Notes: generated by a model from the sequence alone, not told the origin. Positions 16,543-26,148 are shown, numbered from the stretch's first letter. The stretch is DNA of 64,000 nucleotides from Thioalbus denitrificans (GCF_003337735.1 NZ_QPJY01000001.1:364650-428649), one strand, 5' to 3'. A program made the numbers and translations.

Positions 16543-17538
16543 ATGACCGATCGCCTGGAGGCCCTGCGCGGCTGGCTGCACGCCGAGGCGGGCCTGCCGG
16601 AGCGCTGCGAGCTGGTGCCCGCATCGGGTGATGCCAGCTTCCGCCGCTATTTCCGCGTCACCTGGGACGGGCGCAGCGCCATCGCCATGGATGCGCCGCC
16701 GGAGAAGGAGGACAGCCGCCCGTTCCTGCACATCGCCGCCCTGCTGCACGGCTTCGGGCTCAATGTTCCCGAGGTGCTGGCGGCGGACGCCGGACGGGGC
16801 TTCGCGCTGCTCGGCGATCTGGGCGATCGCCAGTACCTGGGCGCCCTGGGCCCGGAAACGGTGGAGCGGCTCTATGGCGATGCCCTGGGCGCCCTGCTGA
16901 CCCTGCAGGTGCACGGGCCCACCGAGCCGGGCCCGGTGCCGGCCTACGACCGGGGGCTGCTGCTGCGCGAGATGGCCCTGTTCCCGGACTGGCTGCTGGA
17001 GCGCCACCTGGGCCTGGAGCTGGGCGAGGGGGCGCGCGCGGCGCTGGGCGAGGCCTTCGAGCTGCTGACCGCGGCCGCCCTGGAGCAGCCCCGGGTGCTG
17101 GTCCACCGCGACTACCACTCCCGCAACCTGATGCTCACCCCGCGCAACAACCCCGGCATCCTCGACTTCCAGGACGCCGTGGTGGGTCCGGTCACCTACG
17201 ACCTGGTCTCCCTGCTGCGGGACTGCTACGTCGCCTGGCCGCGGGAGGCGGTGGAGGCGTGGGCGCTGGGCTACCACGACCTGGCGCTGCAGTCCGGCGT
17301 GCTGCGGGAGGAGGATCCGGAGCGGTTCCTGCACTGGTTCGACCTGATGGGCGTACAGCGCCACCTCAAGGCCGCCGGCATCTTCGCCCGCCTGCTCCAC
17401 CGCGACGGCAAGCAGGGCTACCTCAAGGACGTGCCCCGCACCGTGGGCTACATCCGCGCGGTCGCCCCCCGCCACCGCGGACTGCGCGAGCTCGCCGCGT
17501 TCCTGGAACGGGACGTGGTGCCGCGCCTGGCAGGCTGA
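16543..17538 (+). CDS. amgK: N-acetylmuramate/N-acetylglucosamine 1-kinase AmgK
   Basis: An aminoglycoside-phosphotransferase-fold sugar kinase that makes MurNAc 1-phosphate in the cell-wall recycling route. 331 aa from the ATG at 16543, with GGAGAG about eight bases before it. Kinase motifs are PASGDASFRRYFRV near the N-terminus, the catalytic loop LVHRDYHSRNLML and the metal-binding GILDFQDAVVGPVTYDL. The next gene, murU, supplies the following step, and both lie beside lptD as in Pseudomonas. Confidence 0.92.
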   Translation: MTDRLEALRGWLHAEAGLPERCELVPASGDASFRRYFRVTWDGRSAIAMDAPPEKEDSRPFLHIAALLHGFGLNVPEVLAADAGRGFALLGDLGDRQYLGALGPETVERLYGDALGALLTLQVHGPTEPGPVPAYDRGLLLREMALFPDWLLERHLGLELGEGARAALGEAFELLTAAALEQPRVLVHRDYHSRNLMLTPRNNPGILDFQDAVVGPVTYDLVSLLRDCYVAWPREAVEAWALGYHDLALQSGVLREEDPERFLHWFDLMGVQRHLKAAGIFARLLHRDGKQGYLKDVPRTVGYIRAVAPRHRGLRELAAFLERDVVPRLAG

Positions 17539-17555
17539 GGCCGGACGCTTGACCC

Positions 17556-18368
<813 letters not shown>

Positions 18369-18395
18369 CTCCGTCCCGCCGGTGTGATTGTTGGC

Positions 18396-18482
18396 AAACG
18401 CCAGGACGCAGGGAAGGGCCATTGACCGCGGGACGGCTGAGGTAGGGGCATGGCCGTTGTCGGGTCGTCCTTGGCGTTGAAT
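18396..18482. repeat. Possible short CGCCA-type inverted repeat
   Basis: AACGCCAGGAC near 18397 is matched in inverted form by GTCCTTGGCGTT near 18468, leaving about 60 bases between. The unit resembles the CGCCAAGA family but each arm has only one or two units, so this is a weaker case. It lies between the convergent murU and the TatD-associated radical SAM gene. Confidence 0.4.
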
Positions 18483-18511
18483 CCCGCATGCGCTGAGCCC
18501 GTCAGCGGCGC

Positions 18512-19114
18512 TCAGCCCACCACGTCGAGGTGGCGGGCGCGGAACTTCACGCCCAGGGACTCGGCCAGGCGCCGGCAGGCCTCGATGTCCACCCCCTCCA
18601 GGCCGTCGATGGCGGTGGCGGTGACCTCGGGGATCCAGCGCGGGGCCTCGCGCAGGAACGCCAGCAGGGCGGCGTAGGAGCCGGGCAGCTGGGGCTGGCA
18701 GTGACGGTTGTAGGTGGCCTCGTCCTGGGCGTTGAGGGAGACCGACAGGGCGTCCACCCGGCCGGCCATCTCCGGCAGCACGTTGCGCTTGTGCACCAGG
18801 TTGGCCAGGCCGTCGGTGTTGACCCGCACCCGCCCGCCATGGGCCTTGATGTGGTCGGCCACCGCCAGCAGGGTCCGCAGGCGCAGGGTGGGCTCGCCGT
18901 AGCCGCAGAACACCACTTCGCGGTAGCGGGCGGGATCGCCCACCGCGGCCACCAGCTCCTCCACCTCCGGCCGGTGATCGAGGCTCAGGTCGTAGCCCCG
19001 GACCTCCAGGCTGCCCTGGGTCTTGGGGCAGAACTCGCACACCAGGGTGCAGCGGTCGGTGATGCTGAGATAGAGGTTGTCGTGAATGGGGTAGGCGATG
19101 GTCTGGGCGTTCAT
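18512..19114 (-). CDS. TatD family-associated radical SAM protein
   Basis: A 200-aa compact radical SAM enzyme. It starts [20 protein letters not shown] and has the cluster motif CTLVCEFC (Cx3Cx2C) and the SAM-binding glycine segment [13 protein letters not shown]. The strand [14 protein letters not shown] follows. These match the radical SAM family that is fused to or adjacent to TatD nucleases in other genomes. No tatD is next to it here. Substrate unknown. Confidence 0.85.
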   Translation of the reverse strand: MNAQTIAYPIHDNLYLSITDRCTLVCEFCPKTQGSLEVRGYDLSLDHRPEVEELVAAVGDPARYREVVFCGYGEPTLRLRTLLAVADHIKAHGGRVRVNTDGLANLVHKRNVLPEMAGRVDALSVSLNAQDEATYNRHCQPQLPGSYAALLAFLREAPRWIPEVTATAIDGLEGVDIEACRRLAESLGVKFRARHLDVVG

Positions 19115-19225
19115 GGCCCTATTCTACCTCCTGGGGCAGCCCTTCGGGGAGGCCGGCGCGGGCGGATCGCACCCGGTAAAATCACACGGATTCCGGTAGA
19201 ATGCGCGGATTCCGGGATCGTGAGG

Positions 19226-19852
19226 ATGGGTGCGGTGGCGAGCAGCAACGTGGTTTGGCATCACGCGACGGTCACGCGCGAGCGGCGCGAGCGGCTGAAT
19301 CGGCACCGCAGCGTGAACCTGTGGTTCACCGGGCTGTCCGGGGCCGGCAAATCCACCATCGCCCATGCCCTGGAGGAGGAGCTGTACCGCCGCGGCTGCC
19401 GCACCTTCGTCCTCGACGGCGACAATGTCCGCCACGGACTGTGCGCGGATCTGGGCTTCAGCGACGAGGACCGGCGCGAGAACATCCGCCGCATCGGCGA
19501 GATGGTAAAGCTGTTCCTCAACGCCGGGGTGATCGCGCTCACCGCATTCATCTCTCCCTTCCGCGACGATCGCCAGCGGGTGCGGGAGCTGCTGGGCGAG
19601 GGCGATTTCATCGAGGTCTATTGCCGCTGCAGCCTGGACGTGTGCGAGCAGCGCGACGTCAAGGGGCTCTACCAGCGCGCCCGCGCCGGCGAGATCCCCC
19701 ACTTCACGGGCATCTCCTCGCCCTACGAGGAGCCGGAGGCGCCCGAGGTGGTGGTGGAGACCGACACCCGGAGCCTGGAGGCCTGCGTGGACCAGCTGGT
19801 GGGGTACCTCGAGCAGCGGGGTGTTCTCGAGCCGCTGGAAGCGATCGTCTGA
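19226..19852 (+). CDS. cysC: Adenylylsulfate (APS) kinase
   Basis: Phosphorylates APS to PAPS with ATP. 208 aa from the ATG at 19226. The P-loop GLSGAGKS is followed by the APS-binding [22 protein letters not shown] and [16 protein letters not shown], and later [17 protein letters not shown]. It stands alone without cysDN. It precedes a UDP-sugar dehydrogenase and an epimerase on the same strand, so PAPS may serve sulfation of a surface polysaccharide rather than assimilation; that is inference. The short upstream gap contains two TAAAAT/TAGAAT-like boxes. Confidence 0.95.
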   Translation: MGAVASSNVVWHHATVTRERRERLNRHRSVNLWFTGLSGAGKSTIAHALEEELYRRGCRTFVLDGDNVRHGLCADLGFSDEDRRENIRRIGEMVKLFLNAGVIALTAFISPFRDDRQRVRELLGEGDFIEVYCRCSLDVCEQRDVKGLYQRARAGEIPHFTGISSPYEEPEAPEVVVETDTRSLEACVDQLVGYLEQRGVLEPLEAIV

Positions 19853-19909
19853 GCCCGGCGCCCGTGTCTGCCCATCCGGCCTGAGTCCCTCACATCCAGG
19901 AGGTCCCCT

Positions 19910-21226
19910 ATGGAGCTGGTCGCAGTCGTTGGCCTGGGTTACGTGGGGCTGCCGCTGGCGGTGGCCTTCGGCCGGCAGCGCAGGACCCTCGGCTTCGATA
20001 TCGATCCGGTAAAGCTGGCGCGCTACCGGGCCGGCGAGGATCCCACCGGCGAGGTGGGCGGCGAGGAGCTGCGCAAGGCCGTCCAGCTGGAATACACCCA
20101 CGATCCCGCCGCCCTGCGCGAGGCCGACCTGGTGGTGGTGGCGGTGCCCACCCCCATCGACGCCGCGCGCCAGCCCGACCTGACCCCCCTCATCGGCGCC
20201 TGCCGCACGGTGGGCCGCAACCTCAAGCCCGGGGCGGTGGTGATCTTCGAGTCCACCGTCTACCCCGGCTGCACCGAGGAGGTCTGCGTGCCCATCCTCG
20301 AGCAGGAGTCGGGCTATACCTGGTCCGCCCGTCCGGAACGGAACACGGAGCACGGAGCACGGAACACGTTCTCCGTCGGCTACTCCCCGGAGCGGGTGAA
20401 CCCGGGCGACCGGGTCCACCGGCTGGAGAGCATCGTGAAGGTGGTCTCGGGGGACGGCCCGGAGACCCTGGAGCGGGTGGACGCCCTCTACCGGGGCATC
20501 ATCACCGCCGGGCTGCACCGGGCCTCGGGCATCCGGGTGGCGGAGGCGGCGAAGGTGATCGAGAACACCCAGCGGGACCTGAACATCGCGCTGATGAACG
20601 AGCTGGCGCTGATCTTCGACCGGCTGGGGATCGACACGCTGGAGGTGCTGGAGGCGGCGGGGACGAAGTGGAACTTCCTGCCCTTCCGGCCCGGGCTGGT
20701 GGGCGGACACTGCATCGGGGTGGACCCCTACTACCTGACCTACAAGGCCGAGACGCTGGGCTACCACCCGCAGGTGATCGTGGCCGGGCGGCGCATCAAC
20801 GACGGCATGGGCGCCTACATCGCGGGCCAGGCGGTTAAACACCTGATCCGCTCGGGAAGCTGCGTGATGGGCGCCCGGGTCAACGTCCTGGGGCTGACCT
20901 TCAAGGAGGACTGCCCGGATCTGCGCAACTCCAGGGTGGTGGACGTCATCAGCGAGCTGCGCGACTACGGCTGCCAGGTGGCGGTCCATGATCCGATGGC
21001 CGACCCGGAAGAGGCCCGCCGCGAATACGGCCTGGAGCTGACCCCCTGGGAGGCGCTCGCCCCGGCCGACGCGGTGGTGGTCGCGGTGGCCCACCGGGAC
21101 TACCGCGAACGGCCCCTGGACGAGTTCGACAGCGTGCTGAAGCCGGGCGGCTGCCTCATCGACGTGAAGGGCATCCTCGATCGCGAGGCCGCCGCGGCCA
21201 TGGGCTGGCCGCTGTGGCGACTCTGA
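19910..21226 (+). CDS. Nucleotide-sugar dehydrogenase (TviB/WbpO-like) with in-frame repeat insert
   Basis: Oxidises a UDP-HexNAc (or UDP-glucose) C6 to the uronic acid with NAD. 438 aa with an N-terminal Rossmann GLGYVGLPLAVAFGRQ. The segment EYTHDPAALREADLVVVAVP is followed by IFESTVYPGCTEEVC, the central helix TQRDLNIALMNELA and the catalytic-Cys loop GGHCIGVDPYYLTY. The C-terminal domain has FKEDCPDLRNSRVVD. Between SGYTW and FSVGYSPERVNPGD lies an extra Arg/Glu/Asn-rich stretch coded by four tandem 7-nt units (20340-20367). Substrate choice between GlcNAc and GalNAc forms cannot be made from sequence alone. It probably works with the epimerase 26 bases downstream. Confidence 0.92.
   Translation: MELVAVVGLGYVGLPLAVAFGRQRRTLGFDIDPVKLARYRAGEDPTGEVGGEELRKAVQLEYTHDPAALREADLVVVAVPTPIDAARQPDLTPLIGACRTVGRNLKPGAVVIFESTVYPGCTEEVCVPILEQESGYTWSARPERNTEHGARNTFSVGYSPERVNPGDRVHRLESIVKVVSGDGPETLERVDALYRGIITAGLHRASGIRVAEAAKVIENTQRDLNIALMNELALIFDRLGIDTLEVLEAAGTKWNFLPFRPGLVGGHCIGVDPYYLTYKAETLGYHPQVIVAGRRINDGMGAYIAGQAVKHLIRSGSCVMGARVNVLGLTFKEDCPDLRNSRVVDVISELRDYGCQVAVHDPMADPEEARREYGLELTPWEALAPADAVVVAVAHRDYRERPLDEFDSVLKPGGCLIDVKGILDREAAAAMGWPLWRL
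20340..20367. repeat. GGARCAC 7-nt tandem array inside a coding gene
   Basis: Four perfect-length 7-nt units (GGAACAC, GGAGCAC, GGAGCAC, GGAACAC) lie within the sugar-dehydrogenase reading frame. They encode part of an insert (about RNTEHGARNT) at a loop where relatives go directly into the VGYSPER motif. The frame stays open. The composition is unlike the surrounding codons. Confidence 0.8.
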
Positions 21227-21252
21227 AACCATAGCAAGCAGGGATTGTGCAC

Positions 21253-22269
21253 ATGAAGATTCTGATCACCGGCGCCGCCGGATTCATCGGTTCCACCCTC
21301 GCGCTGCGGCTGCTGGCCCGCGGCGACACGGTGGTGGGCGTCGACAACCTCAACGACTACTACGACGTGAGCCTGAAGGAGGCGCGGCTGGACCGCTGCC
21401 GGGCCCACGCCGGTTTCCGCTTCGAGCGCCTGGACATCGCCGATCGCCCCGCCATGGAGCGGCTGTTCCGGGAGGAGGGCTTCGACGCGGTGATGAACCT
21501 GGCCGCCCAGGCCGGGGTGCGCTACTCCATCGAGAACCCCAGCGCCTACGTGGACGCCAACCTGGTGGGTTTCGGCAATATCCTGGAGGGGTGCCGCCAC
21601 AGCGGGGTGAAGCACCTGGTGTTCGCCTCCTCCAGCTCGGTGTACGGGGCCAACACGAAGCTGCCCTTCTCCGAGCACCACAACGTGGACCACCCGGTGT
21701 CGCTGTACGCGGCCACCAAGAAGGCCAACGAGCTGATGGCCCACAGCTACGCCCACCTCTACGGGCTCGCCTGCACGGGGCTGCGCTTCTTCACCGTCTA
21801 CGGGCCGTGGGGCCGGCCGGACATGGCGCTGTTCAAGTTCACCAAGGGGATCCTGGAGGGCACGCCGATCCCGGTGTTCAACGAGGGGCGGATGATCCGG
21901 GACTTCACCTACATCGACGACATCGTGGAGGGGGTGGTGCGGGTCATCGACACCCCGGCGGCGCCGGACCCGGCCTGGAGCGGCGAGGCGCCGGACCCGG
22001 CCACCAGCTACGCGCCGTTCCGGGTGTTCAACATCGGCAACAACCAGCCGGTGGAGCTGCTGCGCTACATCGAGGTGCTGGAGGCGTGCCTGGGTCGGAA
22101 GGCGCGGATGGACCTGCTGCCGATGCAGCCGGGGGACGTCTCCGCCACCATGGCCGACACCGCCGAGCTGGAGCGGGCGGTGGGCTTCCGCCCCGCCACC
22201 ACGGTGGAGGAGGGGGTGGCGAAGTTCGTGGAGTGGTATCGGGAGTACTATGGTGTGCGTGAGGCGTGA
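21253..22269 (+). CDS. NAD-dependent epimerase, UDP-glucuronate 4-epimerase type
   Basis: A 338-aa extended SDR epimerase that likely interconverts UDP-glucuronate and UDP-galacturonate or the HexNAcA equivalents. The NAD site is [17 protein letters not shown]. Next come the characteristic [19 protein letters not shown], the catalytic [16 protein letters not shown] and [15 protein letters not shown], and [19 protein letters not shown] at 21247 would add two residues; the ATG at 21253 is preferred. The last codons and the TGA stop lie inside a GCGTGAG tandem array. Confidence 0.92.
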   Translation: MKILITGAAGFIGSTLALRLLARGDTVVGVDNLNDYYDVSLKEARLDRCRAHAGFRFERLDIADRPAMERLFREEGFDAVMNLAAQAGVRYSIENPSAYVDANLVGFGNILEGCRHSGVKHLVFASSSSVYGANTKLPFSEHHNVDHPVSLYAATKKANELMAHSYAHLYGLACTGLRFFTVYGPWGRPDMALFKFTKGILEGTPIPVFNEGRMIRDFTYIDDIVEGVVRVIDTPAAPDPAWSGEAPDPATSYAPFRVFNIGNNQPVELLRYIEVLEACLGRKARMDLLPMQPGDVSATMADTAELERAVGFRPATTVEEGVAKFVEWYREYYGVREA

Positions 22270-22298
22270 GGCGTGAGGCGTGAGGCGTGAGGCGTGAG
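22257..22298. repeat. GCGTGAG 7-nt tandem array across a stop codon
   Basis: Six consecutive GCGTGAG units begin in the last codons of the epimerase gene and run past its TGA (22267-22269), which is itself created by the repeat. There is no inverted arm before djlA. Confidence 0.9.
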
Positions 22299-22352
22299 GC
22301 GTTCAGGCCGCCGGGTGCGGCGTGATGGTCCGGTTCCATTGAGGATGAGCTG

Positions 22353-23153
22353 ATGAGCTGGTGGGGCAAGCTGGCGGGCGGGGCCTTCGGGTTCATGATG
22401 GGCGGCCCCCTGGGCGCGCTGCTGGGCGTCGCCCTGGGGCACCAGTTCGACCGCGGGGTGAGCTCGGTCCGCTCCGGGCTGGAGGAGCAGTTCGAGCCCG
22501 GCGCCCAGGAGCGGGTGCAGATGGTCTTCTTCACCGCCGCCTTCTCGGTGATGGGGCACCTGGCCAAGGCCGACGGCCGGGTCTCCGAGGACGAGATCCG
22601 GCTGGCGCGCCAGGTGATGGAGCGCATGGGGCTGGGCGGGGAGCAGCGCCGCCTGGCCATGGAGCTTTTCAACGAGGGCAAGCAGCCCGGCTTCGATCTC
22701 GACGCGGTGCTGGACCAGTTCCGCCAGGAGTGCCGGCGCCGGGTCAACCTGATCCGCATGTTCGTGGAGATCCAGCTGGCCGCCGCGCTGGCCGACGGCG
22801 AGATGCATCCCGCCGAACGCCGGATCCTGCTCCACATCTGCGAACGGCTCGGCTTTCCCCGCTTCGCCTTCGAGCAGCTGGAGCGCATGGCCCGGGCCGG
22901 CACCCGCTACGACCACCAGGCGGCTCCGGGCAGCCGCGGCCGCAGCCTGGAGGATGCCTATGCCATCCTCGGGGTGGAGGCCGGGGCCACGGATGCGGAG
23001 GTGAAGAAGGCCTACCGCCGCCTGATGAGCCAGCACCATCCCGACAAGCTGGTGTCCCGGGGGCTGCCCGAGGAGATGATGAAGGTGGCCACCGAGAAGA
23101 CCCAGGAGATCAAGGCCGCCTATGAGCAGGTGAAGGCGGCGCGGGGGATGTGA
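22353..23153 (+). CDS. djlA: Membrane-anchored co-chaperone DjlA
   Basis: A DnaJ-like protein anchored in the inner membrane that stimulates DnaK ATPase. The 266-aa protein has a Gly-rich N-terminal membrane segment (GGAFGFMMGGPLGALLGVALG) and a TerB-like helical middle, including FFTAAFSVMGHLAKADGRVS. The C-terminal J domain runs from LEDAYAILGVEAGAT to the HPD motif in SQHHPDKLVS. In E. coli djlA lies beside lptD; here it is 8 kb away after inserted sugar and radical SAM genes. Confidence 0.95.
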   Translation: MSWWGKLAGGAFGFMMGGPLGALLGVALGHQFDRGVSSVRSGLEEQFEPGAQERVQMVFFTAAFSVMGHLAKADGRVSEDEIRLARQVMERMGLGGEQRRLAMELFNEGKQPGFDLDAVLDQFRQECRRRVNLIRMFVEIQLAAALADGEMHPAERRILLHICERLGFPRFAFEQLERMARAGTRYDHQAAPGSRGRSLEDAYAILGVEAGATDAEVKKAYRRLMSQHHPDKLVSRGLPEEMMKVATEKTQEIKAAYEQVKAARGM

Positions 23154-23182
23154 CCGGGCCGCCCGGTCGTTGTCCTGGAACC

Positions 23183-24283
23183 ATGAACATGCCTGAACAG
23201 CTTTCCAGCCGCAGTCTTGCCCTGGTCCTGGCCGCCCTCCTGGGGCTGGCCCCGGTTCAGGCCCGTGCCGAGGCGCCGGCCACCCCGACGGCCGATCCGC
23301 GCCAGTCCTGGACCGTCAGCTTCACCCTCGAGAACGACCTGTTCGCCGAAACCGACCAGGCCTACACCAATGGCGTCGGCGTCAGCTGGATTTCCCCGGA
23401 CACCAGCGACTATCTCAACGATCCCAACATGCCCGCCTGGGTGCGCTGGGTGAACCGGGAGCTGGAGTGGCTCCACGGCGGGCTGACCGGCGACGCTGCG
23501 TTGCAGCGCAACCTGGTCATCAGCCTGGGGCAGAAGATGTTCACCCCCGCCGATCCCGTCCCCACGGCGCTCATCGAGGACGACCGTCCCTACGCCGGCT
23601 GGCTCTACCTCGGCTTCGGCTACCATGCCCGCAGCCGGCTGCGCATGGACTCCCTGGAGTTGAACCTGGGGGTGGTGGGACCCTCGTCCCTGGCCGAGGA
23701 GGCGCAGAATTTCATCCACGACCTGCGCGGGTTCGAGCGCTTCAACGGCTGGGACAACCAGCTCTCCGACGAGCCCGGGGTGCAGCTCATCTACGAGCTC
23801 AAGCGGCAACTGCTGCCGGACTGCATCCTGCCCGTGGGAATGGAGTGCGACCTGATCGGCCACGCCGGCTTCAGCCTCGGCAACGTGGCCACCTACCTCA
23901 ACGCCGGCGGCGAGTTCCGCCTCGGCTGGGACATCCCCGCGGACTTCGGCACCTCCTCCCTGCGTCCCGGGGGCAGCAACAGCGCGCCCAGCTCCCGCTG
24001 GGATCCGCGCCTGCGCGAACTCCCCTTCGGCGGCATCCACGCCTTTGTCTCCCTCGACGGCCGCCTGGTGGGGCGCGACATCACGCTGGACGGCAACACC
24101 TTCGAGGACAGCCACTCGGTGGACAAGCGCTACCTGGTGGGCGATGCCGCCGTGGGCGTGAGCGGCCTGTTCTACGGCTTCAAGCTCTCCTTCGCCCGGG
24201 TCTTCACCAGCCAGGAGTTCGAGGGCCAGGACGATCCCCACACCTACGGCTCCGTCTCCCTCTCCTACAGCCGGCCGTTCTGA
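23183..24283 (+). CDS. lpxR: Lipid A deacylase LpxR-family outer-membrane protein
   Basis: 366 aa. The signal peptide (RSLALVLAALLGLAPVQARAEA) is followed by a DUF2219 beta-barrel. Family motifs are SFTLENDLFAETDQAYTNGV, which carries the conserved N-D residues, and LIEDDRPYAGWLYLGFG. The C-terminal strand GSVSLSYSRPF ends in Phe as expected for a barrel. LpxR removes the 3'-acyloxyacyl chain of lipid A in Salmonella; the same role here is inferred. The ATG at 23183 was chosen for the signal peptide, 29 bases after djlA. Placement near lptD and djlA fits an envelope gene group. Confidence 0.88.
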   Translation: MNMPEQLSSRSLALVLAALLGLAPVQARAEAPATPTADPRQSWTVSFTLENDLFAETDQAYTNGVGVSWISPDTSDYLNDPNMPAWVRWVNRELEWLHGGLTGDAALQRNLVISLGQKMFTPADPVPTALIEDDRPYAGWLYLGFGYHARSRLRMDSLELNLGVVGPSSLAEEAQNFIHDLRGFERFNGWDNQLSDEPGVQLIYELKRQLLPDCILPVGMECDLIGHAGFSLGNVATYLNAGGEFRLGWDIPADFGTSSLRPGGSNSAPSSRWDPRLRELPFGGIHAFVSLDGRLVGRDITLDGNTFEDSHSVDKRYLVGDAAVGVSGLFYGFKLSFARVFTSQEFEGQDDPHTYGSVSLSYSRPF

Positions 24284-24286
24284 TTT

Positions 24287-24568
24287 CTCACCACAAAGAC
24301 GTTCACCGCGAAGGCACGAAGGGAAAAAGACCAAAGATCTTGTATCCGCAGATTACGCAGATTACGCCGATTGGTTTGTTGCTGTCGGGGTTCCCAACAG
24401 AAAATCCCCCGCCTGTGGCTTGAGCTGAATGTTCAGCCCTTACCGGCCTGGTTGGAATGTGACTTCACTCCCTGCCCCGCCAGGCGGTACCGGAAAATCT
24501 GCGTAATCTGTGTAATCTGCGGATAGTTGTCATTCTTTTATTTTTATCTTCGTGCCTTCGTGGTGAAT
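24287..24568. repeat. Nested inverted-arm elements: CACGAAG outside, CGCAGATTA inside
   Basis: The outer left arm (24287-24322) has CACCACAAAGA, CACCGCGAAGG and CACGAAGGG units. The outer right arm (24547-24568) is the inverted TCTTCGTGCCTTCGTGGTGA. Inside it the inner left arm TATCCGCAGATTACGCAGAT starts at 24343, and the inner right arm GTAATCTGTGTAATCTGCGG ends at 24522. The inner loop is about 120 bases. No gene lies between lpxR and the convergent copD-like gene. Confidence 0.88.
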
Positions 24569-24598
24569 CGAAACGGCGCTCGGGGATCTGGCCCGGGG

Positions 24599-25051
24599 TC
24601 AGAGGAGGTAGCGGCCGGTGCCGCCGAGGACGGAGGTGACGAGCCCGAGCACCAGGTTGGTGGCGATGAGGCGGCGGATCATGGCCAGGTGGGGCGCGGC
24701 GGCGGGGATGTCGCCGGCGTCCACGGCCCGGCCCAGGCGGCGGTAGGGGGCGAACCAGAGGTAGGCGAAGATGGCCGCCATCACCAGCCCGAGGCCGGAC
24801 ATGATGTGCACGTGCAGGCCGGCCTTGCCCTGGAAGGCCACCAGGAAGATCCAGTAGCCGGTCACGAGGAGGATCGCCACCGACGCCCAGACCCAGGGGA
24901 AGAAGCCGGCGAAGACCCGGCGCATGAGGGGCAGGCGCAGGGGCGGTTCCAGCAGCGCGTTGGCGGCCGGGCGCAGCGCCATGTGGGCGAAGAACATGCC
25001 GCCCACCCAGATGATGGCGGCGAGCAGGTGCAGGGCAATGGCGATGGTCAT
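24599..25051 (-). CDS. CopD-family integral membrane protein
   Basis: 150 aa with four or so membrane helices. The first holds the CopD-like pattern HLLAAIIWVGGMFFAHMALR; later ones are WVWASVAILLVTGYWIFLV, HIMSGLGLVMAAIFAYLWF and TNLVLGLVTSVLGG. Conserved histidines in helix 1 and in HVHIMSG could bind heme or copper, but no copC partner is present. The start is fixed by GGAGGACCC directly before the ATG at 25051. Function is uncertain. Confidence 0.8.
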   Translation of the reverse strand: MTIAIALHLLAAIIWVGGMFFAHMALRPAANALLEPPLRLPLMRRVFAGFFPWVWASVAILLVTGYWIFLVAFQGKAGLHVHIMSGLGLVMAAIFAYLWFAPYRRLGRAVDAGDIPAAAPHLAMIRRLIATNLVLGLVTSVLGGTGRYLL

Positions 25052-25235
25052 GGGTCCTCCTTGGCTCGATCCGGCGCCGGCGGGGGTGCCGGCTCCGGCC
25101 CTATTCTGACCAGCGCGCTCAGGAAGTCCAGCGGCGGAGGCTGCAATGCGCCCCCGGTTGCGGTAAATTCTCCGGTTCACGTGCCCGCGTGCGGGCCGAA
25201 ATACAACCATCAGCGAGATTTGGAGAGTCAAGAAC

Positions 25236-25928
25236 ATGGCCGAGAACCTCATCGCCCCCTCCATCCTGTCGGCGGATTTCGCACGGCTCGGCCAGGAGGT
25301 GGAGAACGTGCTGGCGGCCGGGGCCGACATCGTGCACTTCGACGTGATGGACAACCATTACGTTCCCAACCTGACCATCGGCCCGCTGGTGTGCGAGGCG
25401 CTGCGCAAGCACGGCGTCACCGCGCCCATCGACGTGCACCTGATGGTCAAGCCGGTGGATCGCATCATCCCCGACTTCGCCAAGGCCGGCGCCACTTACA
25501 TCACCTTCCACCCGGAGGCCTCCGAGCACGTGGACCGGACCCTGCAGCTGATCCAGGGCGAGGGCTGCAAGGCGGGCCTGGTGTTCAACCCGGCCACCCC
25601 CCTGGACGTGCTCAAGTACGTCATCGACAAGGTGGACATGGTGCTGCTGATGTCGGTGAACCCCGGCTTCGGCGGCCAGAGCTTCATCATGAGCGCCCTG
25701 GACAAGCTGCGCGAGGCGCGGGCCATCATCGACGCCAGCGGCCGTGACATCCGGCTGGAGATCGACGGCGGGGTGAAGGTGGACAACATCCGCGCCATCG
25801 CCGAGGCCGGCGCCGACACCTTCGTGGCCGGCTCCGCCATCTTCGGCGCCGGCAAGGACGGCGACCCCAACCGCTACGACAGCGTCATCGCCGCCATGCG
25901 CGCGGAGCTGGCCCAGGCCGGGAAATAG
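25236..25928 (+). CDS. rpe: Ribulose-phosphate 3-epimerase
   Basis: Interconverts ribulose 5-phosphate and xylulose 5-phosphate in the Calvin and pentose phosphate cycles. The 230-aa TIM barrel has [16 protein letters not shown], the metal-binding [14 protein letters not shown] and DVHLMVKP, the flexible loop [12 protein letters not shown] and the catalytic-Asp strand [12 protein letters not shown]. Given the RuBisCO gene later in the window, it likely serves CO2 fixation as well. Confidence 0.97.
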   Translation: MAENLIAPSILSADFARLGQEVENVLAAGADIVHFDVMDNHYVPNLTIGPLVCEALRKHGVTAPIDVHLMVKPVDRIIPDFAKAGATYITFHPEASEHVDRTLQLIQGEGCKAGLVFNPATPLDVLKYVIDKVDMVLLMSVNPGFGGQSFIMSALDKLREARAIIDASGRDIRLEIDGGVKVDNIRAIAEAGADTFVAGSAIFGAGKDGDPNRYDSVIAAMRAELAQAGK

Positions 25929-25935
25929 CTTTTTG

Positions 25936-26106
25936 TTATCCGCAGATTACGCAGATTACGCCGATTGGTATGAGGGAAACCTTGTTCGCGTCGGTGTCCC
26001 GCCGCTCCGGGCTGGAGGGCCCTCCAGCAGGAGCGCCGGCCGGGGGGCAGGCCGGGTTGCCATCCGGTTCCTTCAGGAATCGGTGTAATCTGCTTAATCT
26101 GCGGAG
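25936..26106. repeat. CGCAGATTA-type inverted-arm repeat element
   Basis: The left arm TTATCCGCAGATTACGCAGA starts at 25936 with three 9-nt units. The inverted right arm GTGTAATCTGCTTAATCTGC ends near 26104. The loop of about 110 bases holds a GC-rich palindromic stretch (GCTGGAGGGCCCTCCAGC). It separates rpe from gph. Confidence 0.85.
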
Positions 26107-26148
26107 AGAAATGGTTTTTTCGCTTTTTTTGGGATTGAGAAACAGACG

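Noticed and set aside
22257-22298. CRISPR-like array (also 47606-47653)
   Set aside because: Units are 7-8 bases without spacers; CRISPR repeats are 21-40 bases with unique spacers, and no cas gene is present.
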